Shown here in pieces: positions 8,988-17,887 of a stretch of 64,000 nt of DNA (positions are counted from its first letter, which is position 1; the number at the start of each line of letters is the position of its first letter). The notes below the pieces were generated by a model. It worked only from the letters and a program-made list of their open reading frames with translations. It was not told the origin of the DNA and did not search any database. Both the position numbers and the translations under genes were made by a program. This DNA comes from Sulfurospirillum diekertiae. Its GTDB lineage: Bacteria > Campylobacterota > Campylobacteria > Campylobacterales > Sulfurospirillaceae. The stretch spans positions 1,178,001 through 1,242,000 of the forward strand of contig NZ_CP023275.1 of NCBI RefSeq assembly GCF_002309535.1, read 5' to 3'.

Positions 8988-9068
8988 TTGATTCATATTG
9001 TGAAAGAATCAATACTTTTTTCGTCAAAAGCAATGATATTTCACATATCTCACATTAAATCTCACATT
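8988..9068 (+). promoter_or_regulatory. Candidate operator region of the fcc operon
   Basis: Upstream of the flavoprotein gene there is an inverted repeat (TTGATTC at 8988-8994, GAATCAA at 9006-9012) and three direct TCACAT units starting at 9041, 9050 and 9062; the last two extend to TCTCACATT with 12-base spacing. Tandem repeats of this kind suit a winged-helix response regulator, and one is encoded at 13426. No clear -35/-10 pair was found. The 263-base gap holds no gene. Confidence 0.4.
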
Positions 9069-9124
9069 TAGTTATTAAAATTAAGTTAGAAATAAAAAAC
9101 ACTATTTCAAAAAGGAGTAATACA

Positions 9125-10705
9125 ATGAGTAAAGAGACGATGTCAAGAAGAGACGCTCTAAAGTTGGGCGTAGTTGGGGCAGGTGCAGCCATGTTAAGTG
9201 CAGCCAATGCAATGGCAGCAGCACCAACTGAAAAAGATGTCAAATTTGATGAAGAGTACGATGTTATCATCATTGGTTCTGGCTTTGCGGGTCTCGCAGC
9301 AGCAGCTAAATCAGCAGAACGTGGTTATAAAGTATTGATTCTTGAAAAAATGGGTCGTGTTGGTGGTAATTCAGCTATTAATGGTGGTGCGTTTGCCGTT
9401 CCAATGAATAGAGATCAAAAACAATTTGGTATTGAAGATTCTAAAGCGCTTTTTATTAAAGATGCTTTAAAAGCAGGACTTGGTATTAACCACGTAGAAA
9501 TGCTGGAGCTAATTGCAGATCGAGCGCAAGAGACATTTGACTTTGCCGTAAAATGTGGTGCAAAATTCCAAACAGGTAAAAAACCAACATGGTTTGGTGG
9601 TCATTCAGTGCCTAGAACTATTGTTACTGAAAATATGAGTGGCTCAGGCATTATTCAACCAATGGCAGCATTTGTCGAAAAACTTCCCGGTTGTAAAATG
9701 GTAACACGCGCAAAAATGGATGATTTTGTGATGAGTAATGATGGTACAACGGTTATCGGTGTAACTGCGCGTATTAATTACCGTTTTGATAATAAACTTC
9801 ACAATGATGACATTGAAAACAAGACAGGTGAGAAAAAAGCTTATCGCGCTAAAAAAGGTGTTGTTTTAGCAAGTGGAGGTTTTTCTATGGATAGAGACTT
9901 TAGACAACTTCAAGACCCACGTATGACACCCGATATGGATGCAACAAACCATGATGGTGCAACGGCTGGAGCACTTTTAAAAGCTTTCCAAATTGGAGCA
10001 CTTCCTGTACATATTAGTTGGATTCAAGAAGGACCATGGGCAAGTCCAGATGAGAGAGGTTTTGGTGTAGCACCACTCTTAACACAACAAGGTTTATTCA
10101 AATTTGGTGTTGCAGTTGATGTTAGAAATGGTAAACGATTCATGAATGAGATGGCTGATCGTAAAACACGAGCGGATGCTGAGTATGTTATCTTAAGGGA
10201 AGCGCCAAAAATGTATCCGGTAGCCATTGGTACGTACAATACATTTGAAGAGCAAATTTATGCAGCGATCGATAAAGGTCTACAAGGTGGCGTTATGAAG
10301 AAATTCGATACGCTTGACGCTCTTGCTGCAAACTATAAAATTCCAGCAGATGCACTTAAGGCAACGATTAAAAAATATAATGAAGATGTCAAAAATAGTG
10401 TTGAGGATGAGTTTAAAAAACCAACACTTAAAGGTGACTCTCTGAAAGAACTTAAAGGTGGTGATCCTATCGATATGAAAGGACCATTTTACGCAATTCG
10501 TTTATGTCCAAAACCTCACCATACAATGGGTGGCTTAAAAATTAATACAAAAGCTCAAGTCATTTCAGCCAATACGAACAAACCGATTCCAGGTTTCTTT
10601 GCAGCAGGCGAAGTAACGGGAGGGACACACGGTGCAAGTCGTCTAGGTAGCTGTGCAATTGCTGACTGCTTAGTATGTGGTATGGTAGCAGGAGAAAATA
10701 TATAA
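9125..10705 (+). CDS. Periplasmic flavoprotein reductase, flavocytochrome c family (FccA-like)
   Basis: The 526-residue protein begins with a twin-arginine signal (SRRDALKLG at 7-15, cleavage near AMAAA), then an FAD-binding motif GSGFAGLAAA from 51 and the fumarate reductase/urocanate reductase-type flavoprotein domain. H465 or H466 in HHTMGG and R506 in SRLGSC match catalytic positions of the family. Where fumarate reductases carry an HPT motif, this protein reads QEGPW (301-305), so the substrate may be another unsaturated acid. There is no haem motif in this chain; the haems are on the next gene's product, as in Wolinella fccABC. Substrate is unknown. Confidence 0.87.
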   Translation: MSKETMSRRDALKLGVVGAGAAMLSAANAMAAAPTEKDVKFDEEYDVIIIGSGFAGLAAAAKSAERGYKVLILEKMGRVGGNSAINGGAFAVPMNRDQKQFGIEDSKALFIKDALKAGLGINHVEMLELIADRAQETFDFAVKCGAKFQTGKKPTWFGGHSVPRTIVTENMSGSGIIQPMAAFVEKLPGCKMVTRAKMDDFVMSNDGTTVIGVTARINYRFDNKLHNDDIENKTGEKKAYRAKKGVVLASGGFSMDRDFRQLQDPRMTPDMDATNHDGATAGALLKAFQIGALPVHISWIQEGPWASPDERGFGVAPLLTQQGLFKFGVAVDVRNGKRFMNEMADRKTRADAEYVILREAPKMYPVAIGTYNTFEEQIYAAIDKGLQGGVMKKFDTLDALAANYKIPADALKATIKKYNEDVKNSVEDEFKKPTLKGDSLKELKGGDPIDMKGPFYAIRLCPKPHHTMGGLKINTKAQVISANTNKPIPGFFAAGEVTGGTHGASRLGSCAIADCLVCGMVAGENI

Positions 10706-11140
10706 ATGCGTAAGAAAAGAACTCTTTGTGTCTTAGGGTTCTTTTTCATTTTCAGTGTCATGTCTCTTTTTGGTGTGGATACAAATACGTCATCGCCCAA
10801 AATCAATATGACACCTGAACTTAAAAAAGAGTTTCCTATTAAGGCTCATCATGAAAAGCTGTCTCTTAGCTGTACGGATTGTCATGAAGGTCAGGGTGAT
10901 GACCCAAAAGATTTGAAATTGATTGGGGATAAAGGGTGCTTGTCATGTCATAAAACAAAACAATTTTTGGCAGATAGGCTAAAGTTTATGGATGCATTAC
11001 ATACCAATCCACATAATTCTATTCATGATGGACCAAAACTTTATTGTGATGAGTGTCACAATGAGCATAAGCCATCTGAAAATATGTGCTTGTCTTGCCA
11101 TAGTAATGATGTTAAAATTTGGATGAGGCCGACACCATGA
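10706..11140 (+). CDS. Periplasmic tetrahaem cytochrome c (FccB-like)
   Basis: The 144-residue protein has an N-terminal signal segment (about 6-23) and four CxxCH haem c sites at 56-60, 78-82, 114-118 and 128-132. Small tetrahaem cytochromes of this type pass electrons from a membrane quinol dehydrogenase to the flavoprotein in the periplasm. Its ATG follows the flavoprotein stop directly and its TGA overlaps the start of the NapC/NrfH-like gene, so the three are co-translated. Confidence 0.92.
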   Translation: MRKKRTLCVLGFFFIFSVMSLFGVDTNTSSPKINMTPELKKEFPIKAHHEKLSLSCTDCHEGQGDDPKDLKLIGDKGCLSCHKTKQFLADRLKFMDALHTNPHNSIHDGPKLYCDECHNEHKPSENMCLSCHSNDVKIWMRPTP

Positions 11141-11769
11141 TCAAAAAAATATTTCTCATCATCAAAAATAACATTCTGCTAATGGGCTTAGTAGGCATTT
11201 TGATCGGGCTACTCAGTTCATGGGTTCTTTATGAGGGACTGCATCGAACCAGTGATGATCGTTTTTGTATCGTGTGCCATGAAATGAAACCAATGGTTGC
11301 AGCCTATCATAATGATGTGCATGGTGGAAATGGTAAAGTAGGCATTAAAGTATCGTGTGTTACGTGCCATTTACCTCATGACAATGTGATTGCCTATATT
11401 GCAACAAAAGCTCGAAACGGCGTTGTCGAAGGAGCGATTCACTTCTTTGGTAATCCTGATGCAATTAATTGGCAGGCAAACCGTGCCAATCGTCAACATT
11501 TTGTTCGTGATGAAGCGTGTTATGGTTGTCATACCAACTATAAAACCAATGAAGCGATCAGTGTAAAAGGACGTGAAATGCACGAGCATTATGCCAGCCT
11601 CAAAGGAACAGATAAAGAGATAAGCTGTGCTTCTTGCCACGTTGAAATTGGGCACAAAGGGCTTAGAAGCATGCTTAATTACTATAAGCCTGAGTATGAA
11701 TACTACAAAGGCAAGTTAGATACAAAAAAAGATGAGGCTGAGAAAAAATTAGCCGAAGAGATGAAATAA
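11137..11769 (+). CDS. NapC/NrfH-family membrane tetrahaem cytochrome (FccC-like)
   Basis: The 210-residue protein has one N-terminal membrane anchor (about 11-32) and four CxxCH motifs at 44-48, 74-78, 128-132 and 164-168, the layout of NapC/NrfH quinol dehydrogenases. It would oxidise menaquinol and feed the FccB-like cytochrome. ATG 11137 is chosen because it overlaps the previous stop (ATGA) and has GAGG upstream; an earlier in-frame ATG at 11119 is less likely. The C-terminal 30 residues are Lys/Glu-rich. Confidence 0.92.
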   Translation: MIKKIFLIIKNNILLMGLVGILIGLLSSWVLYEGLHRTSDDRFCIVCHEMKPMVAAYHNDVHGGNGKVGIKVSCVTCHLPHDNVIAYIATKARNGVVEGAIHFFGNPDAINWQANRANRQHFVRDEACYGCHTNYKTNEAISVKGREMHEHYASLKGTDKEISCASCHVEIGHKGLRSMLNYYKPEYEYYKGKLDTKKDEAEKKLAEEMK

Positions 11770-11784
11770 GCATTATAAAGAGAA

Positions 11785-11816
11785 GCCCCATTGGTTTTGC
11801 GGTAAACGAATGGGGC
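11785..11816 (+). terminator. Hairpin between fccC and the porin gene
   Basis: GCCCCATT and AATGGGGC form a perfect 8-bp stem with a 16-base loop. No T-run follows, so it may limit rather than stop read-through or protect the fcc mRNA 3' end. A palindrome copy follows at 11826-11837. Confidence 0.5.
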
Positions 11817-11866
11817 AGATAGTGCTTTACATGTAAAGCACAAAAATGGGCAAAAAAGGAGAAAAG

Positions 11867-13264
11867 ATGAAACTTACTAAATTAAGTATGGTTGCAATTG
11901 CCATTTTAGGACTTGGTAGTCATGTTTATGCGGCAGATACACTGGCAGATGCTTTCAAAAATGGTAAAGTAAATGGCACGTTAAAAGCGTGGTATTGGGA
12001 TCGAAATGATGATGGTAACTTCTATCCAAAAGCTGATCATCAAAATATTTTGAATGTTGGTGTAGAGCTTGGTTATGTAACCGATACTTTATATGGTTTA
12101 AGACTTGGTTTTACATACCAAGGTAGTTCTTCTCCATTTGCAACAGATGATGCAAAAAAACTTTTCAATAAAGAAGAATCTGGTCAAGGTTCAGTCCTCT
12201 CTGAAGCGTATTTGGGTTACCAAATTGGAAAAACAGATGTGAAAGTTGGACGACAATACATTACAACGCCTCTTATTTCAGGTAATCCAACACGTTTCTT
12301 TAGAGAGTCTTTTGAGGGTGCGACAATTACCAATATGGATTTACCTCAAACAACACTTTATGCAAACTATGTGGGTAAATTCCAAGGTAGAACAGGCGAT
12401 GTCTTTAATGGTAATTTTTTAACACCTACTGGGGCTAATAATTATTCTTATGATGCGCCAGAATTTACAAAACAAATTATTATAGCTGGGGCTGGTCCAA
12501 CTGCATTTGGATTTGATGGTGCTTATTCATTGGGGGCTATTAACAAATCTGTTTCAAATCTTACATTATCCGCACAATTTGCTCAAGCACATGATGTGGT
12601 TATGAGTGGTGTTAATGGTAAAGGTCCTTATGGTGCTTCTTTTGCTAGTGCAACAGATGATATTTCATTTTATTACTCAGAAGCGAATTATGTTCTTCCT
12701 ATGAGTAATTATAAGCTTCTCTTCGATGCAAACTACAGAGGTTCACGTGCAGGTAGTGGACTTGATGTGGCACATATAGATGGTAATATGTTGGGACTTC
12801 GTGCTGGTTTCTCTGAGCTTTATGGCTTTGGTGGAACTATTGCATATACAACTGTAAGTAATGGAGATGATGCACTTCTTGGTCTTGGTAATGGACCATC
12901 ATGTTATACTATGCTTTCCATTCGTGGACCTTTGGTATTTAATAGCTTTGCAGGTATGGATACCTATAGATTTGGTGCAACCTATAATTTCTCACAAGTG
13001 GGTATTACAGGACTTACCTCTGAATTAGCGTATGTTACGGCAAAACAAGATACTCAATCTACAGCAACTATTTCAACTGCAACCAATGCGAAAGCAGAGA
13101 TTGAAGGCTATTCAGCAAGGCTTACTTATGCAGTTCCTGCACTTAAAGGGTTAACAACTGAAGTCACTTATGTATCCTTTGACAAAGATTATTTTGTTTC
13201 TGGTGCAAAAATAAAGTCTTATGATACTGACGAATTATGGTTTAACGTAAATTATAAGTTTTAG
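11867..13264 (+). CDS. Outer-membrane porin, OprD/MOMP-like
   Basis: The 465-residue protein has a cleavable signal peptide (ending SHVYA), then alternating beta strands and a C-terminal strand ending in an aromatic (NVNYKF), as expected for an outer-membrane barrel. It resembles the OprD-type porins of Campylobacterota. ATG 11867 is chosen for the AAAGGAG ribosome site just before it. Its place between the reductase operon and a response regulator suggests it admits the reductase's substrate, but a general porin role is equally possible. A terminator follows. Confidence 0.85.
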   Translation: MKLTKLSMVAIAILGLGSHVYAADTLADAFKNGKVNGTLKAWYWDRNDDGNFYPKADHQNILNVGVELGYVTDTLYGLRLGFTYQGSSSPFATDDAKKLFNKEESGQGSVLSEAYLGYQIGKTDVKVGRQYITTPLISGNPTRFFRESFEGATITNMDLPQTTLYANYVGKFQGRTGDVFNGNFLTPTGANNYSYDAPEFTKQIIIAGAGPTAFGFDGAYSLGAINKSVSNLTLSAQFAQAHDVVMSGVNGKGPYGASFASATDDISFYYSEANYVLPMSNYKLLFDANYRGSRAGSGLDVAHIDGNMLGLRAGFSELYGFGGTIAYTTVSNGDDALLGLGNGPSCYTMLSIRGPLVFNSFAGMDTYRFGATYNFSQVGITGLTSELAYVTAKQDTQSTATISTATNAKAEIEGYSARLTYAVPALKGLTTEVTYVSFDKDYFVSGAKIKSYDTDELWFNVNYKF

Positions 13265-13273
13265 TCTATTGAG

Positions 13274-13296
13274 TGATTCCAAGTAATTTGGAATCA
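13274..13296 (+). terminator. Terminator after the porin gene
   Basis: TGATTCCAA and TTGGAATCA pair as a 9-bp stem with a 5-base loop, followed by TTCAAATTTTTG. Confidence 0.75.
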
Positions 13297-13425
13297 TTCA
13301 AATTTTTGTTTGAAAAACCTAGTACGCTAATCATTCTTGGTATAATAAATTAATTATAGTATTAAAGAATATCATTAGAAATAGTGTTATTGTAAAATCA
13401 TACTAATACAACGAAAAGGAGAAAA

Positions 13426-14184
13426 GTGAAAGTTCTTTTTCTTGAACCAGATCGGGAGTTAGCAGATAATGTTGACGTTTACCTCAATGGATTACGTTTA
13501 AAAATGAATATGAAGAAAATACAATCTGAAGAAGAGATCATGCAAGAAGGCTCTTCTTTACTAGACTATTCTCTTTTTATTCTCAACCTCAAAAATCCTA
13601 CCGACCCTTCTATGATGAAATTTATCAGGCAAAGAGGAAGTGACGCTCCTATTTTGCTCATTTTAGACAAAGTGGCTAGTTCTCGTATGCTACAAACCCT
13701 TTATTATCTCTCATACGATGATGTTATTATCAAAGATTTTTCTCCTGATGAGATCGCTTTTAGGATTTACAAATTGTGTCATATTTGGAATGATGATACT
13801 TTTTGTTTAGCAAAAGACGTCTGTTTTGATTTTAAAAATGCTCTCTTTATTTATAAAGAAGATAAGATTTTTTTAGGTAGGAAAGAAGCACTGTTCCTCA
13901 AATATTTACTAGCCAAATCTCCACATATCGTTTCATCTGACGAAATTGTGTGTTATGTTTACCATAATGAAGTGATTAGCCAAGAGCGCATTAGATCACT
14001 TGTGCGACAGTTGCGCGCAAAACTTTTGCCTTTTCATCTTATTGAAACGGTTAAAGGCGAGGGATATAGAATCGTCAATACAAAAATAGAAGAAGAAATG
14101 GACAGTACAAGTAGTACGATCATAAAATTTTGCCTACCTTTATTGCCCGTTTTTGCAGATTCGTGTTTGTATGCTGCTTTATAG
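13426..14184 (+). CDS. Atypical OmpR-family response regulator (no phospho-acceptor Asp)
   Basis: The 252-residue protein starts with GTG behind an AAAGGAG site. It has a receiver-like domain (1-118) and a winged-helix domain (about 130-220, ending VKGEGYRIVN). The position normally holding the phospho-acceptor Asp is N54 in LFILNLKNP, while the acidic pocket (E7, D9) and K103 remain. Such atypical regulators usually work without phosphorylation. A hydrophobic C-terminal tail of about 30 residues is unusual. No kinase lies beside it; the fcc-porin genes upstream are possible targets. Confidence 0.82.
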   Translation: MKVLFLEPDRELADNVDVYLNGLRLKMNMKKIQSEEEIMQEGSSLLDYSLFILNLKNPTDPSMMKFIRQRGSDAPILLILDKVASSRMLQTLYYLSYDDVIIKDFSPDEIAFRIYKLCHIWNDDTFCLAKDVCFDFKNALFIYKEDKIFLGRKEALFLKYLLAKSPHIVSSDEIVCYVYHNEVISQERIRSLVRQLRAKLLPFHLIETVKGEGYRIVNTKIEEEMDSTSSTIIKFCLPLLPVFADSCLYAAL

Positions 14185-14212
14185 TCATGAAATGATCAAA
14201 TTAGGATAGTCT

Positions 14213-15148
14213 ATGAACCCTATTCGTGAAATATTAGCAAAGCAAAAAGTGCTTATTATTGATGGTGCCTTTGGTACAGAATTAGAGCGTAAAGGCTATG
14301 ATATCAACGATTCTCTTTGGTCCGCTAAGTTTTTAATGGAAAAACCAGAGGCCATTGGTGAAGTTCATAAAGACTATCTTGAAGCGGGTTCTGACTGCAT
14401 TACAACGGCAAGTTACCAAGCCACTTATGAAGGTTTTATGAAGCGTGGATTGAGTGAAAAAGAAGCAAAAGCACTTATCCAATCTTCAGTAAAAATTGCA
14501 AAAAATGTGCGTGATACCTTTTGGAAAGATGTCAAAAACCATGCCAAAAGGCCAAAACCTTTAGTTGCAGCTTCGGTGGGGCCTTATGGTGCATACTTAG
14601 CCGATGGCTCAGAGTTTAGAGGTCATTATGGGCTGAGCATAGACGAACTAATGATCTTTCATCGCAAGAGGCTTGCCACACTTATTGAAGCAAAACCTGA
14701 TCTTTTAGCATGTGAAACGATTCCCTGTTTGCTCGAAGCACAAGCACTGTGTAAACTCTTAGAGGCATTTCCTACCATACATGCGTGGGTGAGTTTTAGT
14801 GCTAAAGATGGTGTGCACATTAACAGCGGTGAAAGCATGCGTGAATGTGCTCAATTTCTTGATACCCAAAAGCAGATCATTGCTATTGGTATTAACTGCA
14901 CCGCTCCCCACTATATCGAATCGCTTATTGGTGAAATTAAAGCGGTTTCTTCTAAACCTATCATCGTATACCCCAATGGTGGGGCGACCTACAATGCACT
15001 CACTAAAACATGGGACGGACTCTCTAAAAGTGCATCCTATGGAAAAATGGCGTATGTTTGGTATAAAAAGGGTGCAAGCATCATCGGTGGATGTTGTCAA
15101 ACAACGCCTTTTGATATTGCGCAAATTGCACAATGGGTAAGATACTAA
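14213..15148 (+). CDS. mmuM: Homocysteine S-methyltransferase
   Basis: The 311-residue protein is a (beta/alpha)8-barrel of the homocysteine/S-methylmethionine methyltransferase family. The zinc site is visible as Cys in GINCTAP and the Cys pair in GGCCQTTP near the C-terminus, with N-terminal DGAFGTELERKG. It makes methionine from homocysteine using S-methylmethionine or S-adenosylmethionine. MmuM-like and longer MetH-type N-terminal domains share these motifs; the length fits a stand-alone enzyme. It stands alone on the plus strand. Confidence 0.88.
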   Translation: MNPIREILAKQKVLIIDGAFGTELERKGYDINDSLWSAKFLMEKPEAIGEVHKDYLEAGSDCITTASYQATYEGFMKRGLSEKEAKALIQSSVKIAKNVRDTFWKDVKNHAKRPKPLVAASVGPYGAYLADGSEFRGHYGLSIDELMIFHRKRLATLIEAKPDLLACETIPCLLEAQALCKLLEAFPTIHAWVSFSAKDGVHINSGESMRECAQFLDTQKQIIAIGINCTAPHYIESLIGEIKAVSSKPIIVYPNGGATYNALTKTWDGLSKSASYGKMAYVWYKKGASIIGGCCQTTPFDIAQIAQWVRY

Positions 15149-15243
15149 TCCTTCTTTAAAATAATGCTGTGAAGTGAATGATTTTCAGTTCACAGCACTT
15201 CCCGAAAACTTTTTTATCTTTACATGTAAAGTATATTTTCTAC

Positions 15244-15257
15244 GGAACACTTCTTGT
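15244..15257 (+). promoter_or_regulatory. Sigma-54-like promoter of the CheW-fused sensor gene
   Basis: ACGGAACACTTCTTGTA gives GG (15244-15245), N10, GT (15256-15257). The 15 bases from ACGG to TTGT are identical to those before nifX at 19909. GT replaces the usual GC in the -12 element. A palindrome copy sits 13 bases upstream (15219-15230). The 213-base gap between genes holds nothing else I recognise. Confidence 0.7.
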
Positions 15258-15361
15258 ATAGTGTTTAAAAAAGTGACTTTTTTTAGTCGTAATAGTGATA
15301 AAAATCTTTTGCATTCTGGTATCAAGCATTCTCTTCCTATTTAAAAAAAAGGTCTATCATC

Positions 15362-17887
15362 ATGTCAGAGCAAAGCCGTACATCTCGTTATAATGCCTAT
15401 ATTCCTGAAGTTGTTGCATATCAAAAAGCATTGGACCAGCTCTCTGAACGGTGGAATTTACTCTCTCTTTTGGGGCAAATGAGTAATATTGGTATGGACA
15501 TATCAGAGACGAGACAGGCCTTTAGTAATCTGTCAGAGCAACTGTTACAAAGACTTTCCGAAGAGACGGTCAAAAAACTTGCAACAGAACTTGGTGCAAA
15601 AGCACAAGTCGCAATAGATATTTTAATTCGTAATCTTTTTGAGCGTACAGCAGATATTGGTTTTCTAGCGATGGATACGATCATTTGTGACTTTGCTCGC
15701 ATGAACAATGAGGAACAGAAAGTCTCTTTGTCCGCACTGCAAAACCGTTTTCTTGAGTATATTGAAAAGTACAGTGTTTATAATGATGTTTTGCTCTTTT
15801 CTCTTGATGGTACGCTTATCGCCTCTACTAAAGATGAAAAAATAGGGAAGCAGATAGAGAGTTCATTGATCTATGAAGCAATACACACATCCAAAGAGTA
15901 TGTTGAGAGTTTTGGTGTTTTCCCATTAGTAAGTGAAAAAGAGAGTTTACTGTACAGTTATCGTGTGTGTGATGAGAATGGTACACCCCTTGCGGTGCTC
16001 TGTTTAGTCTTTAAATTTCAAGATGAGATGCGCGTTATTATCTCCAACCTTATCGAAAATGAGACATGGGCTGATATGCTTGTCTTAGATGAAAATAAGT
16101 GTACGATTTACAGTAGTGATCCCTTTCATTATGCTCTTGGAGCTCCACAAAAAACGGCACTTAAAAACTTTGATATCGTTCCTTTTGCTGGAAGTGAGTA
16201 TGTGGCAAAAACACAATCAACCAAAGGGTATCAAGGTTTTTATGGGCTAGGTTGGATGGGACACGCGCTCATGCCTCTCTCTTTTGCCTTTAATCAAAAA
16301 CATGAACATGTCCCTTTTACAGAAGAACAGATAAAAATTATAAAAAATTCTTCACTATTTTCTGAAGAGTTTACAAGCATTCCGACGAAAGCTGAAGCGA
16401 TTCAACGACGTCTTGATCTGACCATTTGGAATGGAAATGTGCAAATTGCCAATCAAAAAAGTGGCGATAACTCTTTTTCAAAATCACTCTTAAATGAAAT
16501 CTCTCGTACAGGTGCACAAACCAAAAAGACATTTGAAGAGTCCATCAGTAACCTTAACTGGACGGTTGTTGCTTCATTTATCAATCATGCAGCATTTAAT
16601 GCAAAACTTGCCATTGATATTATGGATCGAAACCTTTATGAGCGTGCCAATGACTGTAGATGGTGGGCTTTAAGTCCTGTATTTATCAAAGCATTTAGCG
16701 CAAAATATAAAGAGTGTACGACAATCCGAAAAGAATTTGGGCATGAAATCACCGAAGTTTTGGGAGCTATTAATTCACTGTATACAGTCTATAGCAATCT
16801 CTTTTTATTTGATGCACAAGGGTGTGTTATCGCTGTCAGTCAAGAAAAGTATGCTCATTTAATTGGTAAGCGCATAGGGGCACATTACATCGCGCAAACA
16901 TTAGCGCTTAAAAGTTCCAAAGAGTATGTGGTCAGTCCTTTTGAAAAAACGGAACTCTATGATGGAAAATACACCTACATCTATAGTGCGCCCATTTTTA
17001 TTGAAGGGGCAAAAGAGGCGCAAGGGGGCATTGGCATTGTTTTTGATGCAGAAGTTCAATTTGAAGCGATGCTTAAAGATGTGGTAGGGGAAGATGAACG
17101 TTCCTTTGCTCTTTTCTTAGAAAGTAAAACCAACAATGTTATTGCTTCAACCAATCCTGCTATTTGCATTGGAGAGCGATGTACTTTTTGTGATTCAATG
17201 GAAAATATGGTTCTGATTAAAAATGAGTATTATATTATTGGAAAAGGTAAGTCTCAAGGCTATAGAGAGTTTAAATGCAGCGACGGTTACTGTAATGACG
17301 TAACTGCAATTGTCTGCATCAAGATCGCAAACCAAGATGCGTGTGTAGAGGATATTTCAAAACAGACTAAAAAGCAGTACCTCTATCCCAAAATTGGTGC
17401 ATCGGAAAAAACGGTTGAGCTTTCAACTTTTTGGATGAATGGCAATCTCTTTGCTATCGAGAGTCAGCAGATATACGCTGCTCTTGAAGGTCAAGATGTT
17501 ACACAAGTGATCGGGTGCGATGAAATTTATGTTGGGATGATTACGTGGAATAACAAAACGATTCCTGTGGCTTCTTTAGCGAAGTATTTTCATCACAATA
17601 TTGCGTATAACAAAGAGTTACACCACATTGTTGTGCTGAAAGGAAGCGACGAAAAGCCTTTTGGTTTGGTGATAGACATGGTGCAAGACAGCCCAGAAGT
17701 TCCTGTGCGTTGTGTGGATGAAACAAGCCAAGCAATGATGGGTCAACAGACCCTCACGAAAGCCATTGTTAAAGCAGATGCGGGACAAGAGAAAGCAGAG
17801 ATGCTCTCCATTCTTGACCCTCTTAAAATAGAAAAATATTTACTGATGGAAAAAACAATTTCCAACAGTGAAATGAGAGTCAATTAA
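15362..17887 (+). CDS. Large soluble double-sensor protein with C-terminal CheW domain
   Basis: The 841-residue protein contains two related Cache-like sensor units. Each is introduced by a similar helix (RNLFERTADIGFLA near 97-110, RNLYERANDCRWWA near 425-438), and a CheW-like domain occupies about 690-830. No membrane segment or signal peptide is evident. The second sensor unit carries a cysteine group (C602, C607, C610, C639, C644, C652, C661) that could hold metal or an Fe-S cluster. CheW domains couple receptors to the CheA kinase, so this looks like a cytoplasmic input to chemotaxis. Its promoter has the nif-type -24 element. The 3' end overlaps the convergent MscS gene by 4 bases. Confidence 0.75.
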   Translation: MSEQSRTSRYNAYIPEVVAYQKALDQLSERWNLLSLLGQMSNIGMDISETRQAFSNLSEQLLQRLSEETVKKLATELGAKAQVAIDILIRNLFERTADIGFLAMDTIICDFARMNNEEQKVSLSALQNRFLEYIEKYSVYNDVLLFSLDGTLIASTKDEKIGKQIESSLIYEAIHTSKEYVESFGVFPLVSEKESLLYSYRVCDENGTPLAVLCLVFKFQDEMRVIISNLIENETWADMLVLDENKCTIYSSDPFHYALGAPQKTALKNFDIVPFAGSEYVAKTQSTKGYQGFYGLGWMGHALMPLSFAFNQKHEHVPFTEEQIKIIKNSSLFSEEFTSIPTKAEAIQRRLDLTIWNGNVQIANQKSGDNSFSKSLLNEISRTGAQTKKTFEESISNLNWTVVASFINHAAFNAKLAIDIMDRNLYERANDCRWWALSPVFIKAFSAKYKECTTIRKEFGHEITEVLGAINSLYTVYSNLFLFDAQGCVIAVSQEKYAHLIGKRIGAHYIAQTLALKSSKEYVVSPFEKTELYDGKYTYIYSAPIFIEGAKEAQGGIGIVFDAEVQFEAMLKDVVGEDERSFALFLESKTNNVIASTNPAICIGERCTFCDSMENMVLIKNEYYIIGKGKSQGYREFKCSDGYCNDVTAIVCIKIANQDACVEDISKQTKKQYLYPKIGASEKTVELSTFWMNGNLFAIESQQIYAALEGQDVTQVIGCDEIYVGMITWNNKTIPVASLAKYFHHNIAYNKELHHIVVLKGSDEKPFGLVIDMVQDSPEVPVRCVDETSQAMMGQQTLTKAIVKADAGQEKAEMLSILDPLKIEKYLLMEKTISNSEMRVN

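Noticed and set aside
9055-9273. Open frame on the minus strand over the start of the flavoprotein gene
   Set aside because: It is antisense to the signal peptide region of a well-supported gene and its Ala/Ser-rich composition mirrors that coding sequence.
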